NCBI RefSeq assembly: GCF_013868135.1 | Contig: NZ_JACEMU010000014.1 | Span: 1 to 47,500, forward strand | Origin: Paracoccus sp. S1E-3 | Lineage (GTDB): Bacteria > Pseudomonadota > Alphaproteobacteria > Rhodobacterales > Rhodobacteraceae | DNA length: 47,500 nucleotides | Direction: 5' to 3' | Shown: one piece after another, positions 25,216 through 35,546 of the stretch | Position numbering within the stretch: the stretch's first letter is position 1 | Layout of the letters: each line of letters starts with the position of its first letter | Translations under genes and position numbers: made by a program | Notes under the pieces: generated by a model | Told to the model about the DNA's origin: nothing | Seen by the model: the letters and a program-made list of their open reading frames with translations, nothing else | Database searches by the model: none

Positions 25216-25616
25216 GCGCGGGCCTGCGCTTTGCCCTGACAGGCGGGGCGGCGACGCTGACCCATCTGGTGGTGGCGCTTCTGCTGATCCGCGCCGGCAC
25301 CCCGCCGCTGATCGGCAATGCGCTCGCCTTCGCGAGCGCCTTCATGGTCAGCTTCTGGGGGCATCACCGGTTTTCCTTCGCCGGTCACGGGGCAGCCGTC
25401 GGTCTGGCGTTCCGCCGGTTTCTGATCGTGTCGGGGCTTGGTTTCGTGACCAATGAAACCGTCCTGTTCCTGCTGCTGCAGCGGCTGCCGCGCCATCCGT
25501 CGGTGGCTTTGCTGGTCTCGACCGCGGTGGCGGCATTGCTGACCTTCGCGCTGTCCCGGCATTGGGCGTTCCAGCCCGGCCCTTTGGCGCAGGCCTCACC
25601 GGCCCCGGCCCGTTGA
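25209..25616 (+). CDS. GtrA-family flippase-like membrane protein
   Basis: This 135-aa protein has four transmembrane helices and GtrA-family features (RFALTGGAATLTHLVVALLL, FASAFMVSFWGHHRFSF, FRRFLIVSGLGFVTNE, ALSRHWAFQ). It starts at a GTG inside the end of the GT2 gene. GtrA proteins are thought to flip polyprenyl-phosphate sugars across the inner membrane. With its two neighbours it makes a complete make-flip-transfer set for one envelope sugar. Confidence 0.9.
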   Translation: MLGAGLRFALTGGAATLTHLVVALLLIRAGTPPLIGNALAFASAFMVSFWGHHRFSFAGHGAAVGLAFRRFLIVSGLGFVTNETVLFLLLQRLPRHPSVALLVSTAVAALLTFALSRHWAFQPGPLAQASPAPAR

Positions 25617-26036
25617 TTTCGGGGCGCCTGAACGATACGCAACTGCAGCGTCCGAAGCTGGTATTTCCCTGAACCCGCGGTCGGCCGCCCGGCGTGGCAA
25701 GCACAAAACCCGATTCTGGTCGGGGTGATCCCGCCGGCCCTGTGCGTCAGGTCGTTGCCTCGGCCTTCGGCAAATCCCGGAACGAGACGAGGTCCAGGGC
25801 CCCGCTCAGCTTGCAGGCGATCAGGCCTTCGCCTTTCCGACGACCGTCGACCTTCAGGGCGCGCTCCGGCAGTTGCCCCACCCCGCCGGGATCGACCTCA
25901 GTTTCGACGGCGCCGGCGGCGACGTCTGGATGTGGCGCCGGCGCCCGGTCGGTCGTCCGGCCCTCGCGGACTGGCCGGAACTGTGTAAGATTGTCGCGGC
26001 AGGAGCGCCTTTCCGGCGCATCGCGAGGACCAGGGT
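25617..26036. other. 420-bp gap before the MalT-like regulator; no gene called
   Basis: There is no promoter or terminator I can defend. Plus-strand frame 25729 onward stays open and runs into the regulator gene in another frame. Its segment from about 25828 to 26030 (AFAFPTTVDLQGALRQLPHP and on) has a balanced composition like real protein but no credible start, so it may be a decayed gene. The opposite strand (26058-25747) is also open. GAGGA at 26023-26027 is the ribosome site for the downstream TTG start. Confidence 0.4.
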
Positions 26037-28745
26037 TTGGATCAGGGCCAACCACCACAGGGATCGAACGACATCGTCATCTCGGCCGGGATCGTTCTGG
26101 CGACCACTCCGCCGCGAGAGCCGCAGCGCCTGCTGGACCGGCCCCAGTTGGGGCTGGCCGAGGGGCGTCTGCGTAATGCCTCCGTGTTGCTGCTGCATGC
26201 CCCGCCGGGCTATGCAAAGACTGCGATCCTGTGCCAATGGCGGCGCGAGGCGCTGCGGCACGGGCGGGTGGTGCTGTGGCTGTCGGCGCGCGCCGACGAC
26301 ACGCCCGCACGGCTGATCCTGGCCCTGACCCATGCCTTTCGCACCGCCGCCTGCCGGCCCAACTTTGGCCACACGATCCTCGAAGCGCTGGATTCTGCAC
26401 CTGAGGACAGCCTTGGCGCGCTGACCTGCTGGCTGGCCGCCGTCGCCGAAGCGGCGGTCGAAACCGTCGTCATCATCGACGAGGCGGAAAAGCTGCCCGG
26501 CCCGTCGCGCGGGGCGGTGGAATATCTGCTGCGCAACCTGCCGGTCAACCTGCGGGCCTTCGTGGCGCTGCGCAGCGATCAGCCCGGCAGCGCCACGGAT
26601 CTGGCGCCATTCGGTCAATGCGAGATGCTGACCGCCGCCGATACCGGTTTCACCCTGGACGAAACCGTCGCCATCCTGCGTGATCGGACCAGTCCGGCGC
26701 TGGACCACGAAACCGCCGCCAGGCTACACGACCTGACCGAGGGCTGGCCGCTGGGAATCCAGCTGGTGCTATCCTTGCTGCAACGCGGACCGGATGCCGC
26801 GCTGGCTGCCAAATCGCTGCTGGATCGCGGCGGGGTCGAGCGCAGCCAGCTGCTGTCGCGCCTTCTTGGCGATCTGGACCCGGCCGATGATTGCCTGCTG
26901 AGCCAGCTGTCGATGCTGGAGGTGATGACGCCGGAACTCGCCGCCGCCATGACCGGCGATGGGGGCGCGGCAGACCGGCTGCGGCGGCTGGCCGCGCAGA
27001 CCTCGCTGGTGATTGCGCTGGAAGGCGGGGATTGGCTGCGGCTGCATGCGCTGGTGCGTGGCGAATTGCGCAAGCGCTTCGACGATCTGCCCGAGACGGA
27101 GCGCAGGCAACTGCATCGCAACGCGGCGCGCTGGCTGGCCGAACACGACCTATCGGCGCAGGCCGCACATCACGCCCTTGCCGCCGGCGACATCGACTGG
27201 GCCTGCGACCTGGCCGAGCGCAAGCTATATGACACAGTGATGCGCAAGGGGCGCCTGACCGAGGCGATGCCCTGGCTCGACATGATGCCGCGCGAGCAGC
27301 TTGATGCGCGCCCGCAACTGCTGGTCGCTGGCGCCTGGTGTCTGGCGCTGGGCGAGCACCATCAGGAGGCAGGCCGGCTGATCGACCGCATCCGCGCGCA
27401 AGGTGCGATCGACCCGGAACTGGATTGCGAATGCGACCTGATCCTTGGGGCTGCGGCGATCTTTGCCGACCTGCCCGACCAACTTGCGGCGCTGTATGAC
27501 CGCTGGGGGGCCGATCCGCCGTTGCGTGATCCGATGCTGTTGCAGGTCCATGCCAACCGCTCGGCCTATCGCGATTTCATCGCCGGGCGTCCGGCCCATG
27601 CGCGGCTGCACCAGCACGGTGCGATGCCGCCCGGCTTTCGCCCGCCCGCCTTCCTGCAGCGGCTGAATGACGGCATTGTCGGTCTCAGCTATCTGTGGGA
27701 GGGGCAGGTCGGACTGGCCGAGGTCATCCTGCGCCCCGCTTCGGTCCAGTCGGATGTGGAACTGGGGCGGCGGCATCCCTTCTCGACCATTCTGGCGGCG
27801 CTGCTGGCGACGACGCAATGGGAACAGGACCAGCCGGATCAGGCCGTCATCACGCTGGCGAACCGGCTGGACGTGCTGGAACAAAGCGGGATGCCCGAGG
27901 CCCTGCAACTCGGCTATCGCACGCTGGCCCGCGCGGCGCTCGCCGAAGGAGACGAACACCGCGCCCTGCAACTGCTGGAGGCGCTGCATGCCATCGCGCA
28001 ACGGCGCAACCTGCCGCGCCTGCGGGTGGTGGCGCTGACGGAACAGATTCACCTGCATGCGCGCAGCTTCCGCGCCGTGACCTGCGCCGATCTGCTGGAC
28101 CGGATCGAAACGCTGCTGGAGGGGGATGTGCCGGACGGCCCGCTGTGGCAGGCGGCTGTGCGCCAGCAGCACCAGATCGCGCGCGGGCATGTCGCCGTGG
28201 CCGCGCGCGAATGGCGCGACGCGATCGCGCCCTTGCAGGCGGCGCTGGATCTGGCGCGCGACACCCGAAAGGACCGGCTGCGGATCGAGCTGATGGGGAT
28301 GCTGGCGCTGGTGCGCGAGCGGCTGGGCGATCCCGGCGCTTCCGCCATGCTGGAGGAAGCGCGCGGGCTGGCGCAGGCTTACCGGTTGCACCGTGTGCTG
28401 ACCGATGCCCATCCGCTTCTGGGCGATTGGGTGCGCCGGCTGGATCAGCGCGACCAGAAGGTTGCCGAGCCGGTGCCCGCCACCCCGGCGCCCAAACCCA
28501 CCGCGCTGCCCGATGCCAGCCCTGCCGATGCCGTCCGCTCCGGCGTGCTGACCCCGAAAGAGGCGGAGATCATCGAACTGCTGGCCCGCAGCCTGTCGAA
28601 CAAGGAAATCGGCCGGGCGCTGAACATTCACGAAGATACCGTGAAGTGGCACATGAAGAACCTGTTTTCCAAGCTGAATGCCGGATCGCGCAAGCATGTG
28701 GTTGGCCGCGCGCGGCTGATGGGTTTCCTGCCGCCCGAGGGCTGA
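26037..28745 (+). CDS. MalT-like LuxR-family ATP-binding regulator
   Basis: This protein of about 902 aa probably starts at TTG 26037 (GAGGA 9 nt upstream; no in-frame ATG or GTG is near). It has the LAL/STAND plan. The P-loop is at about 54-62 (HAPPGYAKT), with Walker B VVIIDEAEKL near 145-155, the LHDLTEGWPLGIQLVL motif, a long alpha-helical TPR-like sensor region (about 340-800), and a C-terminal LuxR helix-turn-helix (LTPKEAEIIELLARSLSNKEIG, about 845-900). Such proteins are ATP- and ligand-dependent activators. It precedes the same-strand catabolic genes from 28858 on and is their likely activator. The inducer is unknown. Confidence 0.88.
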   Translation: MDQGQPPQGSNDIVISAGIVLATTPPREPQRLLDRPQLGLAEGRLRNASVLLLHAPPGYAKTAILCQWRREALRHGRVVLWLSARADDTPARLILALTHAFRTAACRPNFGHTILEALDSAPEDSLGALTCWLAAVAEAAVETVVIIDEAEKLPGPSRGAVEYLLRNLPVNLRAFVALRSDQPGSATDLAPFGQCEMLTAADTGFTLDETVAILRDRTSPALDHETAARLHDLTEGWPLGIQLVLSLLQRGPDAALAAKSLLDRGGVERSQLLSRLLGDLDPADDCLLSQLSMLEVMTPELAAAMTGDGGAADRLRRLAAQTSLVIALEGGDWLRLHALVRGELRKRFDDLPETERRQLHRNAARWLAEHDLSAQAAHHALAAGDIDWACDLAERKLYDTVMRKGRLTEAMPWLDMMPREQLDARPQLLVAGAWCLALGEHHQEAGRLIDRIRAQGAIDPELDCECDLILGAAAIFADLPDQLAALYDRWGADPPLRDPMLLQVHANRSAYRDFIAGRPAHARLHQHGAMPPGFRPPAFLQRLNDGIVGLSYLWEGQVGLAEVILRPASVQSDVELGRRHPFSTILAALLATTQWEQDQPDQAVITLANRLDVLEQSGMPEALQLGYRTLARAALAEGDEHRALQLLEALHAIAQRRNLPRLRVVALTEQIHLHARSFRAVTCADLLDRIETLLEGDVPDGPLWQAAVRQQHQIARGHVAVAAREWRDAIAPLQAALDLARDTRKDRLRIELMGMLALVRERLGDPGASAMLEEARGLAQAYRLHRVLTDAHPLLGDWVRRLDQRDQKVAEPVPATPAPKPTALPDASPADAVRSGVLTPKEAEIIELLARSLSNKEIGRALNIHEDTVKWHMKNLFSKLNAGSRKHVVGRARLMGFLPPEG

Positions 28746-28756
28746 CGCCCCCTCTG

Positions 28757-28779
28757 CCCCCCCTCTGCGAGGGTGGGGC
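28757..28779 (+). other. GC hairpin after the regulator gene
   Basis: A C-rich arm and a GAGGGTGGGG arm with a TGC loop and one mismatch form a stem just after the regulator stop. There is no T-run, so at most a weak terminator. The 112-bp gap up to the dioxygenase gene also holds the strong AGGAGGAGGA ribosome site at 28845-28854. Confidence 0.3.
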
Positions 28780-28857
28780 GGGACCCGATTCGCTGCCGTA
28801 AACCCGTTCATGCGCAGCGCCGATGAGGAGATCGGCGCCGCTCAGGAGGAGGAAGGC

Positions 28858-29772
28858 ATGAACCATGTTCGGGATGGCATTACCACGGCCAATCAGATCG
28901 CGGCCGCCGCGATCATCCGCAATGTCCAGGTCAAACCGCTGACCTGCGCCATCGGGGCGGAGCTTTCGGGCGTCCAGCTGGGTGCGGCCGCGCAGGATGC
29001 GGCCCTGCGCGAAGCTATCCGCGACCTGCTGCTCAGCCACAAGGTGCTGTTCTTTCGCGATCAGGACCTGTCTCGCAGCGATCACATCGCCTTCGCCCGC
29101 CATTTCGGCGCGCTGGAGGATCACCCCGTCGCCGGCAGCGATCCCGATCATCCGGGTCTGGTGCGCATCTACAAGACCCCCGACACGCCGAATGACCGTT
29201 ACGAAAACGCCTGGCACTCGGATGCCAGCTGGCGCGAAATCCCGCCGATGGGCTGCGTGCTGCATTGCGTCGAATGCCCCGAGGTCGGCGGCGATACCAT
29301 GTGGGCCAACATGGTGCTGGCCTATGAACGCCTGCCCGAGGACATCAAGACCCGCATCGCGGGCCTGCGCGCGCGTCACAGCATCGAGGCCAGCTTCGGC
29401 GCCGCCATGCCCCTCGAAAAGCGGCTGGCGCTGAGGGCGCAGTTCCCCGATGCCGAGCACCCGGTGGTCCGCACCCACCCGGAAACCGGCGAAAAGATCC
29501 TGTATGTGAATGCCTTCACCACGCATTTCACCAATTACCACACCGATGCGAATGTGCGCTTCGGGCAGGATTACGCGCCGGGCGCCAGCCAGTTGCTGCA
29601 CTATCTGATCGCCCAGGCGCAGGCGCCGGAATATCAGGTCCGCTGGCGCTGGCAGCCGGGCAGCGTGGCCTTCTGGGACAACCGTTCGACCCAGCATTAC
29701 GCCGTGATGGATTACCCGCCCTGCCACCGCAAGATGGAACGTGCAGGCATCATGGGCGACGCCACTTACTAG
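28858..29772 (+). CDS. TauD/TfdA-family Fe(II)/2-oxoglutarate dioxygenase
   Basis: The ATG at 28858 has AGGAGGAGGA 3-4 nt upstream and gives 304 aa; an in-frame start at 28810 lies before this ribosome site. The iron ligands are His120 and Asp122 (AWHSDASW) and His280 (STQHYAVMDY). Arg291 (CHRKMERAGIMGD) is 11 residues after the last His, as in TauD, and would hold 2-oxoglutarate. The sequence is TauD-like overall, so the reaction is probably hydroxylation with loss of sulfite or another leaving group. TfdA-type or betaine hydroxylase activity cannot be excluded. It opens the catabolic cluster. Confidence 0.85.
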   Translation: MNHVRDGITTANQIAAAAIIRNVQVKPLTCAIGAELSGVQLGAAAQDAALREAIRDLLLSHKVLFFRDQDLSRSDHIAFARHFGALEDHPVAGSDPDHPGLVRIYKTPDTPNDRYENAWHSDASWREIPPMGCVLHCVECPEVGGDTMWANMVLAYERLPEDIKTRIAGLRARHSIEASFGAAMPLEKRLALRAQFPDAEHPVVRTHPETGEKILYVNAFTTHFTNYHTDANVRFGQDYAPGASQLLHYLIAQAQAPEYQVRWRWQPGSVAFWDNRSTQHYAVMDYPPCHRKMERAGIMGDATY

Positions 29773-29837
29773 GCCAGCCACCTTTCAGGCAGCCAGCCCC
29801 CCTTAAGACGACCAACCAACCACGAAAGGAAGACACC

Positions 29838-30899
29838 ATGAATTTCATGGACGGATCGCTGTTTCCCGAAAACCAGGAAAAGCTGGTCATCACCGCCGCC
29901 CCCTATGGGCCGGAATGGGAGATCGCGGATTTCCCCGAGGATATTCCGCTGACCATGCAGCAGCATGTGCAGAAGGCGGTCGATTGCTACAATGCCGGCG
30001 CCACCGTGCTGCACCTGCATGTGCGCGAGGAGGACGGCAAGGGCTCGAAACGCCTGTCGATGTTCAACGAGTTTCTGGACCGCCTGCGCACCGCCGTGCC
30101 GGACATGATCCTGCAGGTCGGCGGCTCGATCTCCTTCGCGCCGGAAGGCGAGGGGGCCGAGGCCAAATGGCTGAGCGATGACACCCGTCACATGCTGGCC
30201 GACCTGCTGCCGATCCCCGATCAGGTCACCATCGCCATCAATACCAGCCAGATGAACATCGTCGAGCAGATGTGCGAGGCCGATATCGCCGGCACCTCGA
30301 TTGCCGAACCGGCACTGTATCGCGCCTATCGCGAGATGACCGTGCCCGCCGGCCCCGAATGGGTCGAGGAACATATCCGCCGCCTGTCGAACAGCGGCAT
30401 CCAGACGCATTTCCAGCTTGCCTCGATCAGCCAGCTGGAAACGGTCGAGCGGATGATGCGCAAGGGCACCGCCAATGTGCCCCTGATCCTGACCTGGGTC
30501 GCCATCGGCGGCGGGTTCGATGCGCCGAATATCTACAACCTCGCGAATTTCGTCCGCGCGGTGCCCGATGGGGCGGTGCTGACGCTGGAATCCTCGATGC
30601 TGAACGTGCTGCCCCTGAACATGATGGCCATGGCCATGGGGCTGCATGTCCGCTGCGGGATCGAGGACAATATCTGGCGTCAGGACCGCTCGGCCAAGAT
30701 GGGCACGGTGGAACAGATCGAGCAGCTGGTCCGCATCTCGCATGAGTTCGGGCGCGGCATCGCCAGCGGTCAGGAGGCCCGCCGCATCTACCGTCTGGGC
30801 GAGTTCTACGGCTCGGCCGATGAGACGCTGGCGCGGAACGGCTTTGCCCCGAACCGGGCGCAGGGTCAGCGTGGCTTCCTGAAATTCGCGGCCGAGTGA
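29838..30899 (+). CDS. beta-keto acid cleavage enzyme (BKACE, DUF849)
   Basis: This 353-aa TIM barrel has the BKACE zinc motif VLHLHVREEDGKGS (His59, His61), MILQVGGSIS, a substrate-loop region TSIAEPALYRA, TLESSMLN and GIEDNIWRQDRSAKMGT. BKACE enzymes condense a beta-keto acid with acetyl-CoA to give acetoacetate and a new acyl-CoA. Known members act on 3-keto-5-aminohexanoate, dehydrocarnitine and others. It is somewhat longer than the common 280-310 aa. It lies 65 bp after the dioxygenase and 7 bp before the hydrolase, so it shares their transcript. The substrate side chain is not readable from sequence. Confidence 0.9.
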   Translation: MNFMDGSLFPENQEKLVITAAPYGPEWEIADFPEDIPLTMQQHVQKAVDCYNAGATVLHLHVREEDGKGSKRLSMFNEFLDRLRTAVPDMILQVGGSISFAPEGEGAEAKWLSDDTRHMLADLLPIPDQVTIAINTSQMNIVEQMCEADIAGTSIAEPALYRAYREMTVPAGPEWVEEHIRRLSNSGIQTHFQLASISQLETVERMMRKGTANVPLILTWVAIGGGFDAPNIYNLANFVRAVPDGAVLTLESSMLNVLPLNMMAMAMGLHVRCGIEDNIWRQDRSAKMGTVEQIEQLVRISHEFGRGIASGQEARRIYRLGEFYGSADETLARNGFAPNRAQGQRGFLKFAAE

Positions 30900-30906
30900 G
30901 GCATTG

Positions 30907-31488
30907 ATGACCAAAAGCCCGACCATCCTGATCGTTCCGGGGCTGCGCGATCACGCGGCCGGGCACTGGCAGACGCTGCTCGCGCAGCGTCTGCCGAAGG
31001 TGGCCCGCGTGGCGCCGATGGGGCGCGAGGATCTGCATTGCGCCCGCCGCGTCGCCGCCATCGAAACCGTGGCGCAAAGCATCGACGGGCCGCTGATCGC
31101 CGTGGCCCATAGCGGCGGCTGCATCATGCTGGCGCATTGGCTGGCGGGCACCAGCCGCAGGGTCACGGCGGCCCTGATGGCGACGCCCCCCGATTTCGAA
31201 AGCCCGATGCCGGAAGGCTTTCCGACCATCGCCGCGCTTCAGGCCGGCGGCTGGTTGCCGGTGCCGCGCCAGCCCTTGCCGTGCCCGACGCTTGTCGCCG
31301 CCAGCCGCAATGATCCGCTTGGCGCATATACCCGCGTGGTCGTTCTGGCCCGCGACTGGGGCGCGAAACTGGTCGATCTGGGCGCGGTCGGCCACCTGAA
31401 CCCGGCCTCGGGCTTCGGTGACTGGCCGATGGCGGACGGGCTGATCGCTGAATTGCACAACATGGCCGGCCAGCCGGCCGCCCACTGA
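30907..31488 (+). CDS. RBBP9/YdeN-type serine alpha/beta hydrolase
   Basis: The ATG at 30907 gives 193 aa (a TTG 3 nt upstream is possible). It has the family start PTILIVPGLRDHAAGHWQTLL, the nucleophile Ser69 in AVAHSGGCIMLAHW, the acid in ASRNDPLGAY and the catalytic His in VGHLNPASGFGDWP. This is a full-length small serine hydrolase. In the carnitine pathway a thioesterase follows BKACE, so an ester or thioester hydrolase role for the BKACE product is reasonable. That is an inference from context; this family is not the usual one for that step. Confidence 0.82.
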   Translation: MTKSPTILIVPGLRDHAAGHWQTLLAQRLPKVARVAPMGREDLHCARRVAAIETVAQSIDGPLIAVAHSGGCIMLAHWLAGTSRRVTAALMATPPDFESPMPEGFPTIAALQAGGWLPVPRQPLPCPTLVAASRNDPLGAYTRVVVLARDWGAKLVDLGAVGHLNPASGFGDWPMADGLIAELHNMAGQPAAH

Positions 31489-31507
31489 CAGACGAAGGAA
31501 GTTCTCC

Positions 31508-32479
31508 ATGTCACGCATGTATCGCATTCACGAACTGGGCGGCCCCGAGGTTCTGAGCCTTGTCGATGCCCCCTTGGGCAATCCCGGTCCGGGCGAAGTC
31601 CGGCTCCGCCACGCCTATGTGGCGGTGAATTTCATCGACATCTATTTCCGGACCGGGCGCTATCCGATGCCGTTGCCGAACGGTCTGGGGTCTGACGCAG
31701 TCGGCGTGATCGAGGCGGTGGGCGACGGCGTGACCGAATTCCGCCCCGGCGACCGGGTCGGCTATCTGCTGGGGCCGCAGGGCGCCTATGCCGATATGCG
31801 GATCATGCCCGCCGAGGTGCTGATCCCGATCCCGGACGGGGTCAGCGATAGCACGGCGGCAACGCTGATGATGCGCGGCATGACGGCGCAATATCTGTTC
31901 CGGCAGGTCTATCCGCTGAAGGGCGGGGAAACGATCCTCTATCATGCGGCCGCCGGCGGCGTTGGCCTGATCGCCTGCCAATGGGCGCGGGCGCTTGGGG
32001 TCGAGATGATCGGCACCGTCTCGACCGATGAGAAGGCCGAGATCGCGCGCGCCAATGGTTGCGCCCATGTCATCGTCACCAGCCGCGAGAATATCGCCGA
32101 ACGCGTGCGCGAGATCACGAACGGCAAGGGCGTGCCGGTGGTCTACGACTCGGTCGGCAAGGACACGCTGATGGCCTCGCTGGACAGTCTGGCGCCGCGC
32201 GGGGCGCTTGTCAGCAACGGCACCTCGTCCGGTCCGGTCGAGATCGACACCACCCTGCTGGCGGTCAAGGGATCGCTGTGGGTGACGCGGCCGGCGATGA
32301 TCCATTACGCCACGCCGCGCCCGCATATGCTGGCCATGGCGCGCGAGATGTTCGATCTGGTCGAGGCCGGAAAGATCGTCAGCGAGCCGGGCCAGGTCTA
32401 CGACTTCGCCGATGCCGCCGAGGCCCATCGCGCGCTGGAAGGCCGCCGCACCATCGGCTCGACCGTCCTGAAAATCTGA
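31508..32479 (+). CDS. zinc-free quinone oxidoreductase (MDR family)
   Basis: This 323-aa Qor-like NADPH-dependent reductase has a GroES-like N-terminal half (GPGEVRLRHAYVAVNFIDIYFRTG) and a Rossmann half with ILYHAAAGGVGLIACQWARALG, followed by KDTLMASLDSLAPRGALVSNG and the C-terminal HRALEGRRTIGSTVLKI. No catalytic zinc cysteines are present. It would reduce a quinone or an enoyl/enal intermediate. GAAGGAAG precedes the ATG, and the gene lies 19 bp after the hydrolase gene. Confidence 0.9.
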   Translation: MSRMYRIHELGGPEVLSLVDAPLGNPGPGEVRLRHAYVAVNFIDIYFRTGRYPMPLPNGLGSDAVGVIEAVGDGVTEFRPGDRVGYLLGPQGAYADMRIMPAEVLIPIPDGVSDSTAATLMMRGMTAQYLFRQVYPLKGGETILYHAAAGGVGLIACQWARALGVEMIGTVSTDEKAEIARANGCAHVIVTSRENIAERVREITNGKGVPVVYDSVGKDTLMASLDSLAPRGALVSNGTSSGPVEIDTTLLAVKGSLWVTRPAMIHYATPRPHMLAMAREMFDLVEAGKIVSEPGQVYDFADAAEAHRALEGRRTIGSTVLKI

Positions 32480-32528
32480 CACGCACCCGCGCCGCCATCG
32501 GGCCGCGCGAAAAAGGGGGAGGACCACC

Positions 32529-34157
<1,629 letters not shown>

Positions 34158-34160
34158 CAG

Positions 34161-34179
34161 CCCCACCCCATAGGTGGGG
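34161..34179 (+). other. hairpin after the acyl-CoA ligase gene
   Basis: The arms CCCCACC (34161-34167) and GGTGGGG (34173-34179) with a CCATA loop start 3 bp after the stop. No T-run follows, so it is at most an attenuating structure before the transporter part of the cluster. Confidence 0.4.
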
Positions 34180-34214
34180 GGCGCCCGACCCGCTGCGGAC
34201 CTAACATCAACGAA

Positions 34215-34253
34215 GCCCGGCGCGGAGGAGCGGTCATGGACCGCGCGCCGGGC
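34215..34253 (+). promoter_or_regulatory. strong stem-loop upstream of the cysteine-rich ORF
   Basis: The perfect 9-bp arms GCCCGGCGC (34215-34223) and GCGCCGGGC (34245-34253) enclose a 21-nt loop region that contains GGAGGAG-like and ATG sequence. It ends 9 nt before the AAGGAGAGG ribosome site at 34262-34270. It could modulate translation of the small ORF or of the TRAP genes. No riboswitch class is recognised. Confidence 0.4.
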
Positions 34254-34276
34254 AGCTTTGCGAAGGAGAGGACAGC

Positions 34277-34462
34277 ATGTGCTTTTACTTTGAGAACCCG
34301 GCCGACAACCAACAGCAGAACAAGTTCCGTTTTGTCACCCCGGATTGCCCTGAACAGGCCCGGACCTGCGCCGCGCGTCGCCAGGCCTGGCAGCAGGGTG
34401 TGGGCGACGCCCTCCAGCGCCGGTCGTCTTGTGAAAGCACCTGCGGCGCGGTGCCCGAATAG
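34277..34462 (+). CDS. 61-aa cysteine-rich small protein
   Basis: The ATG at 34277 has a strong AAGGAGAGG ribosome site (34262-34270) 6 nt upstream. The 61-aa product starts MCFYFENPADNQQQNKFRF and has cysteines at 2, 24, 31, 52 and 56, with no signal peptide or membrane segment. The last pair is CESTC and the middle pair is CPEQARTC, so metal binding or a disulfide role is possible. I recognise no family. It lies between the acyl-CoA ligase and dctP-like genes in the same direction. The case for translation is the ribosome site and the unusual composition; there is no homology support. Confidence 0.55.
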   Translation: MCFYFENPADNQQQNKFRFVTPDCPEQARTCAARRQAWQQGVGDALQRRSSCESTCGAVPE

Positions 34463-34544
34463 GCCCTCAGCGCCTGCAACTTGCCAGCTTGCCGGCCAGC
34501 ACCACAGCAGACCGGCAAGCATCGACATCTTTGGGAGGAGATTG

Positions 34545-35546
34545 ATGAAATTCTTGCTGGTCGCCGCAGCCGCGGCCCTGTCCGTGCCCGCCTGTTACTC
34601 CGTTGCCGCCGAGGAGCTTCGGATGGGCATGGCCGTCCCCGAGCAGACCCCATGGGGCGTTGCCACCCGGAAATTCGCCGAAGATGTTGCATCGCGCACC
34701 AATGGCGAACTGACCGTCAACATCTATTACAACAACGAATTGGGCGACGAGCAGACGATGGCACGGCAATTGGCGCGCGGTCGGCTGGACATGGCGGAAC
34801 TGTCAAACGTCGCGTCCTCGCTGCTGGTGCCGGAATATGGGCTGCTGCAAGCGCCTTATATCTTCGACACCTCGGCCCAAGCCGATTGCGTCACCGATTC
34901 CGGGCTGGCCGCAATCTTCGGCGACCTGTTCCGGGCCGCGGGCACCGTCTATCTGGCACCGGTGGACATCGGCCATATGACCATCATGTCGAAATCCGCG
35001 ATCCTGTCGCCGGAGGACCTGGAAGATGTGAAGATCCGCACCTCGCCCACGCAGAGTGATACCTATTTCATTCGCGCCGCTGGGGGGGCCGCTGTGCCGC
35101 TGGGCACCGTGGACAGCATGCCGGCGCTGAAGACCGGACAGGTCAGCGCGGTGACCACGCCCATCGTCGTTGGCGTCGCGGGCGGTTATGCCGCCGCCGC
35201 GCCCCAGATCACCCGCACCAATCACGGCCAGCAGATCGGCGCGCTGCTGATCTCGGCCAAGCGGTGGGTGACGCTGTCCGAAGAACACCGACAGGCGCTG
35301 ACCGAGTCCGCCCGGTTGATGGCCGATCTGCGCCCGATGCTGCGCCAGACCGAGAATGCGATGCTGGACAAGGTTCGCGCCAGCGGCGGCACCGTCCATG
35401 ACCTGTCGGCGGACGAACTGGCGGCATGGCAACGCTTCGCGCCCTCGGTCCGCGCGCAGCTGATCGCCGAAACCGGCGGTCTGGCGGCCGAAAAATGGGC
35501 CGCGATCGAGGCCGCCAAAGCCGCTTGCGAAGTGACGGGGGGATGA
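34545..35546 (+). CDS. TRAP transporter substrate-binding protein (DctP)
   Basis: The ATG at 34545 has GGGAGGAG at 34533-34540 and begins a signal peptide (MKFLLVAAAAALSVPACYS). This gives 333 aa; frames starting further upstream are rejected. The mature protein has the DctP fold: TPWGVATRKFAEDVASRTNGEL, YYNNELGDEQTMARQLARGRLDMAE, the binding-site region DLEDVKIRTSPTQ, and the hinge VPLGTVDSMPALKTGQVSAV. It binds an organic acid in the periplasm and hands it to the DctQ-DctM pair encoded next. The ligand is unknown. Its stop overlaps the dctQ-type start. Confidence 0.88.
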   Translation: MKFLLVAAAAALSVPACYSVAAEELRMGMAVPEQTPWGVATRKFAEDVASRTNGELTVNIYYNNELGDEQTMARQLARGRLDMAELSNVASSLLVPEYGLLQAPYIFDTSAQADCVTDSGLAAIFGDLFRAAGTVYLAPVDIGHMTIMSKSAILSPEDLEDVKIRTSPTQSDTYFIRAAGGAAVPLGTVDSMPALKTGQVSAVTTPIVVGVAGGYAAAAPQITRTNHGQQIGALLISAKRWVTLSEEHRQALTESARLMADLRPMLRQTENAMLDKVRASGGTVHDLSADELAAWQRFAPSVRAQLIAETGGLAAEKWAAIEAAKAACEVTGG

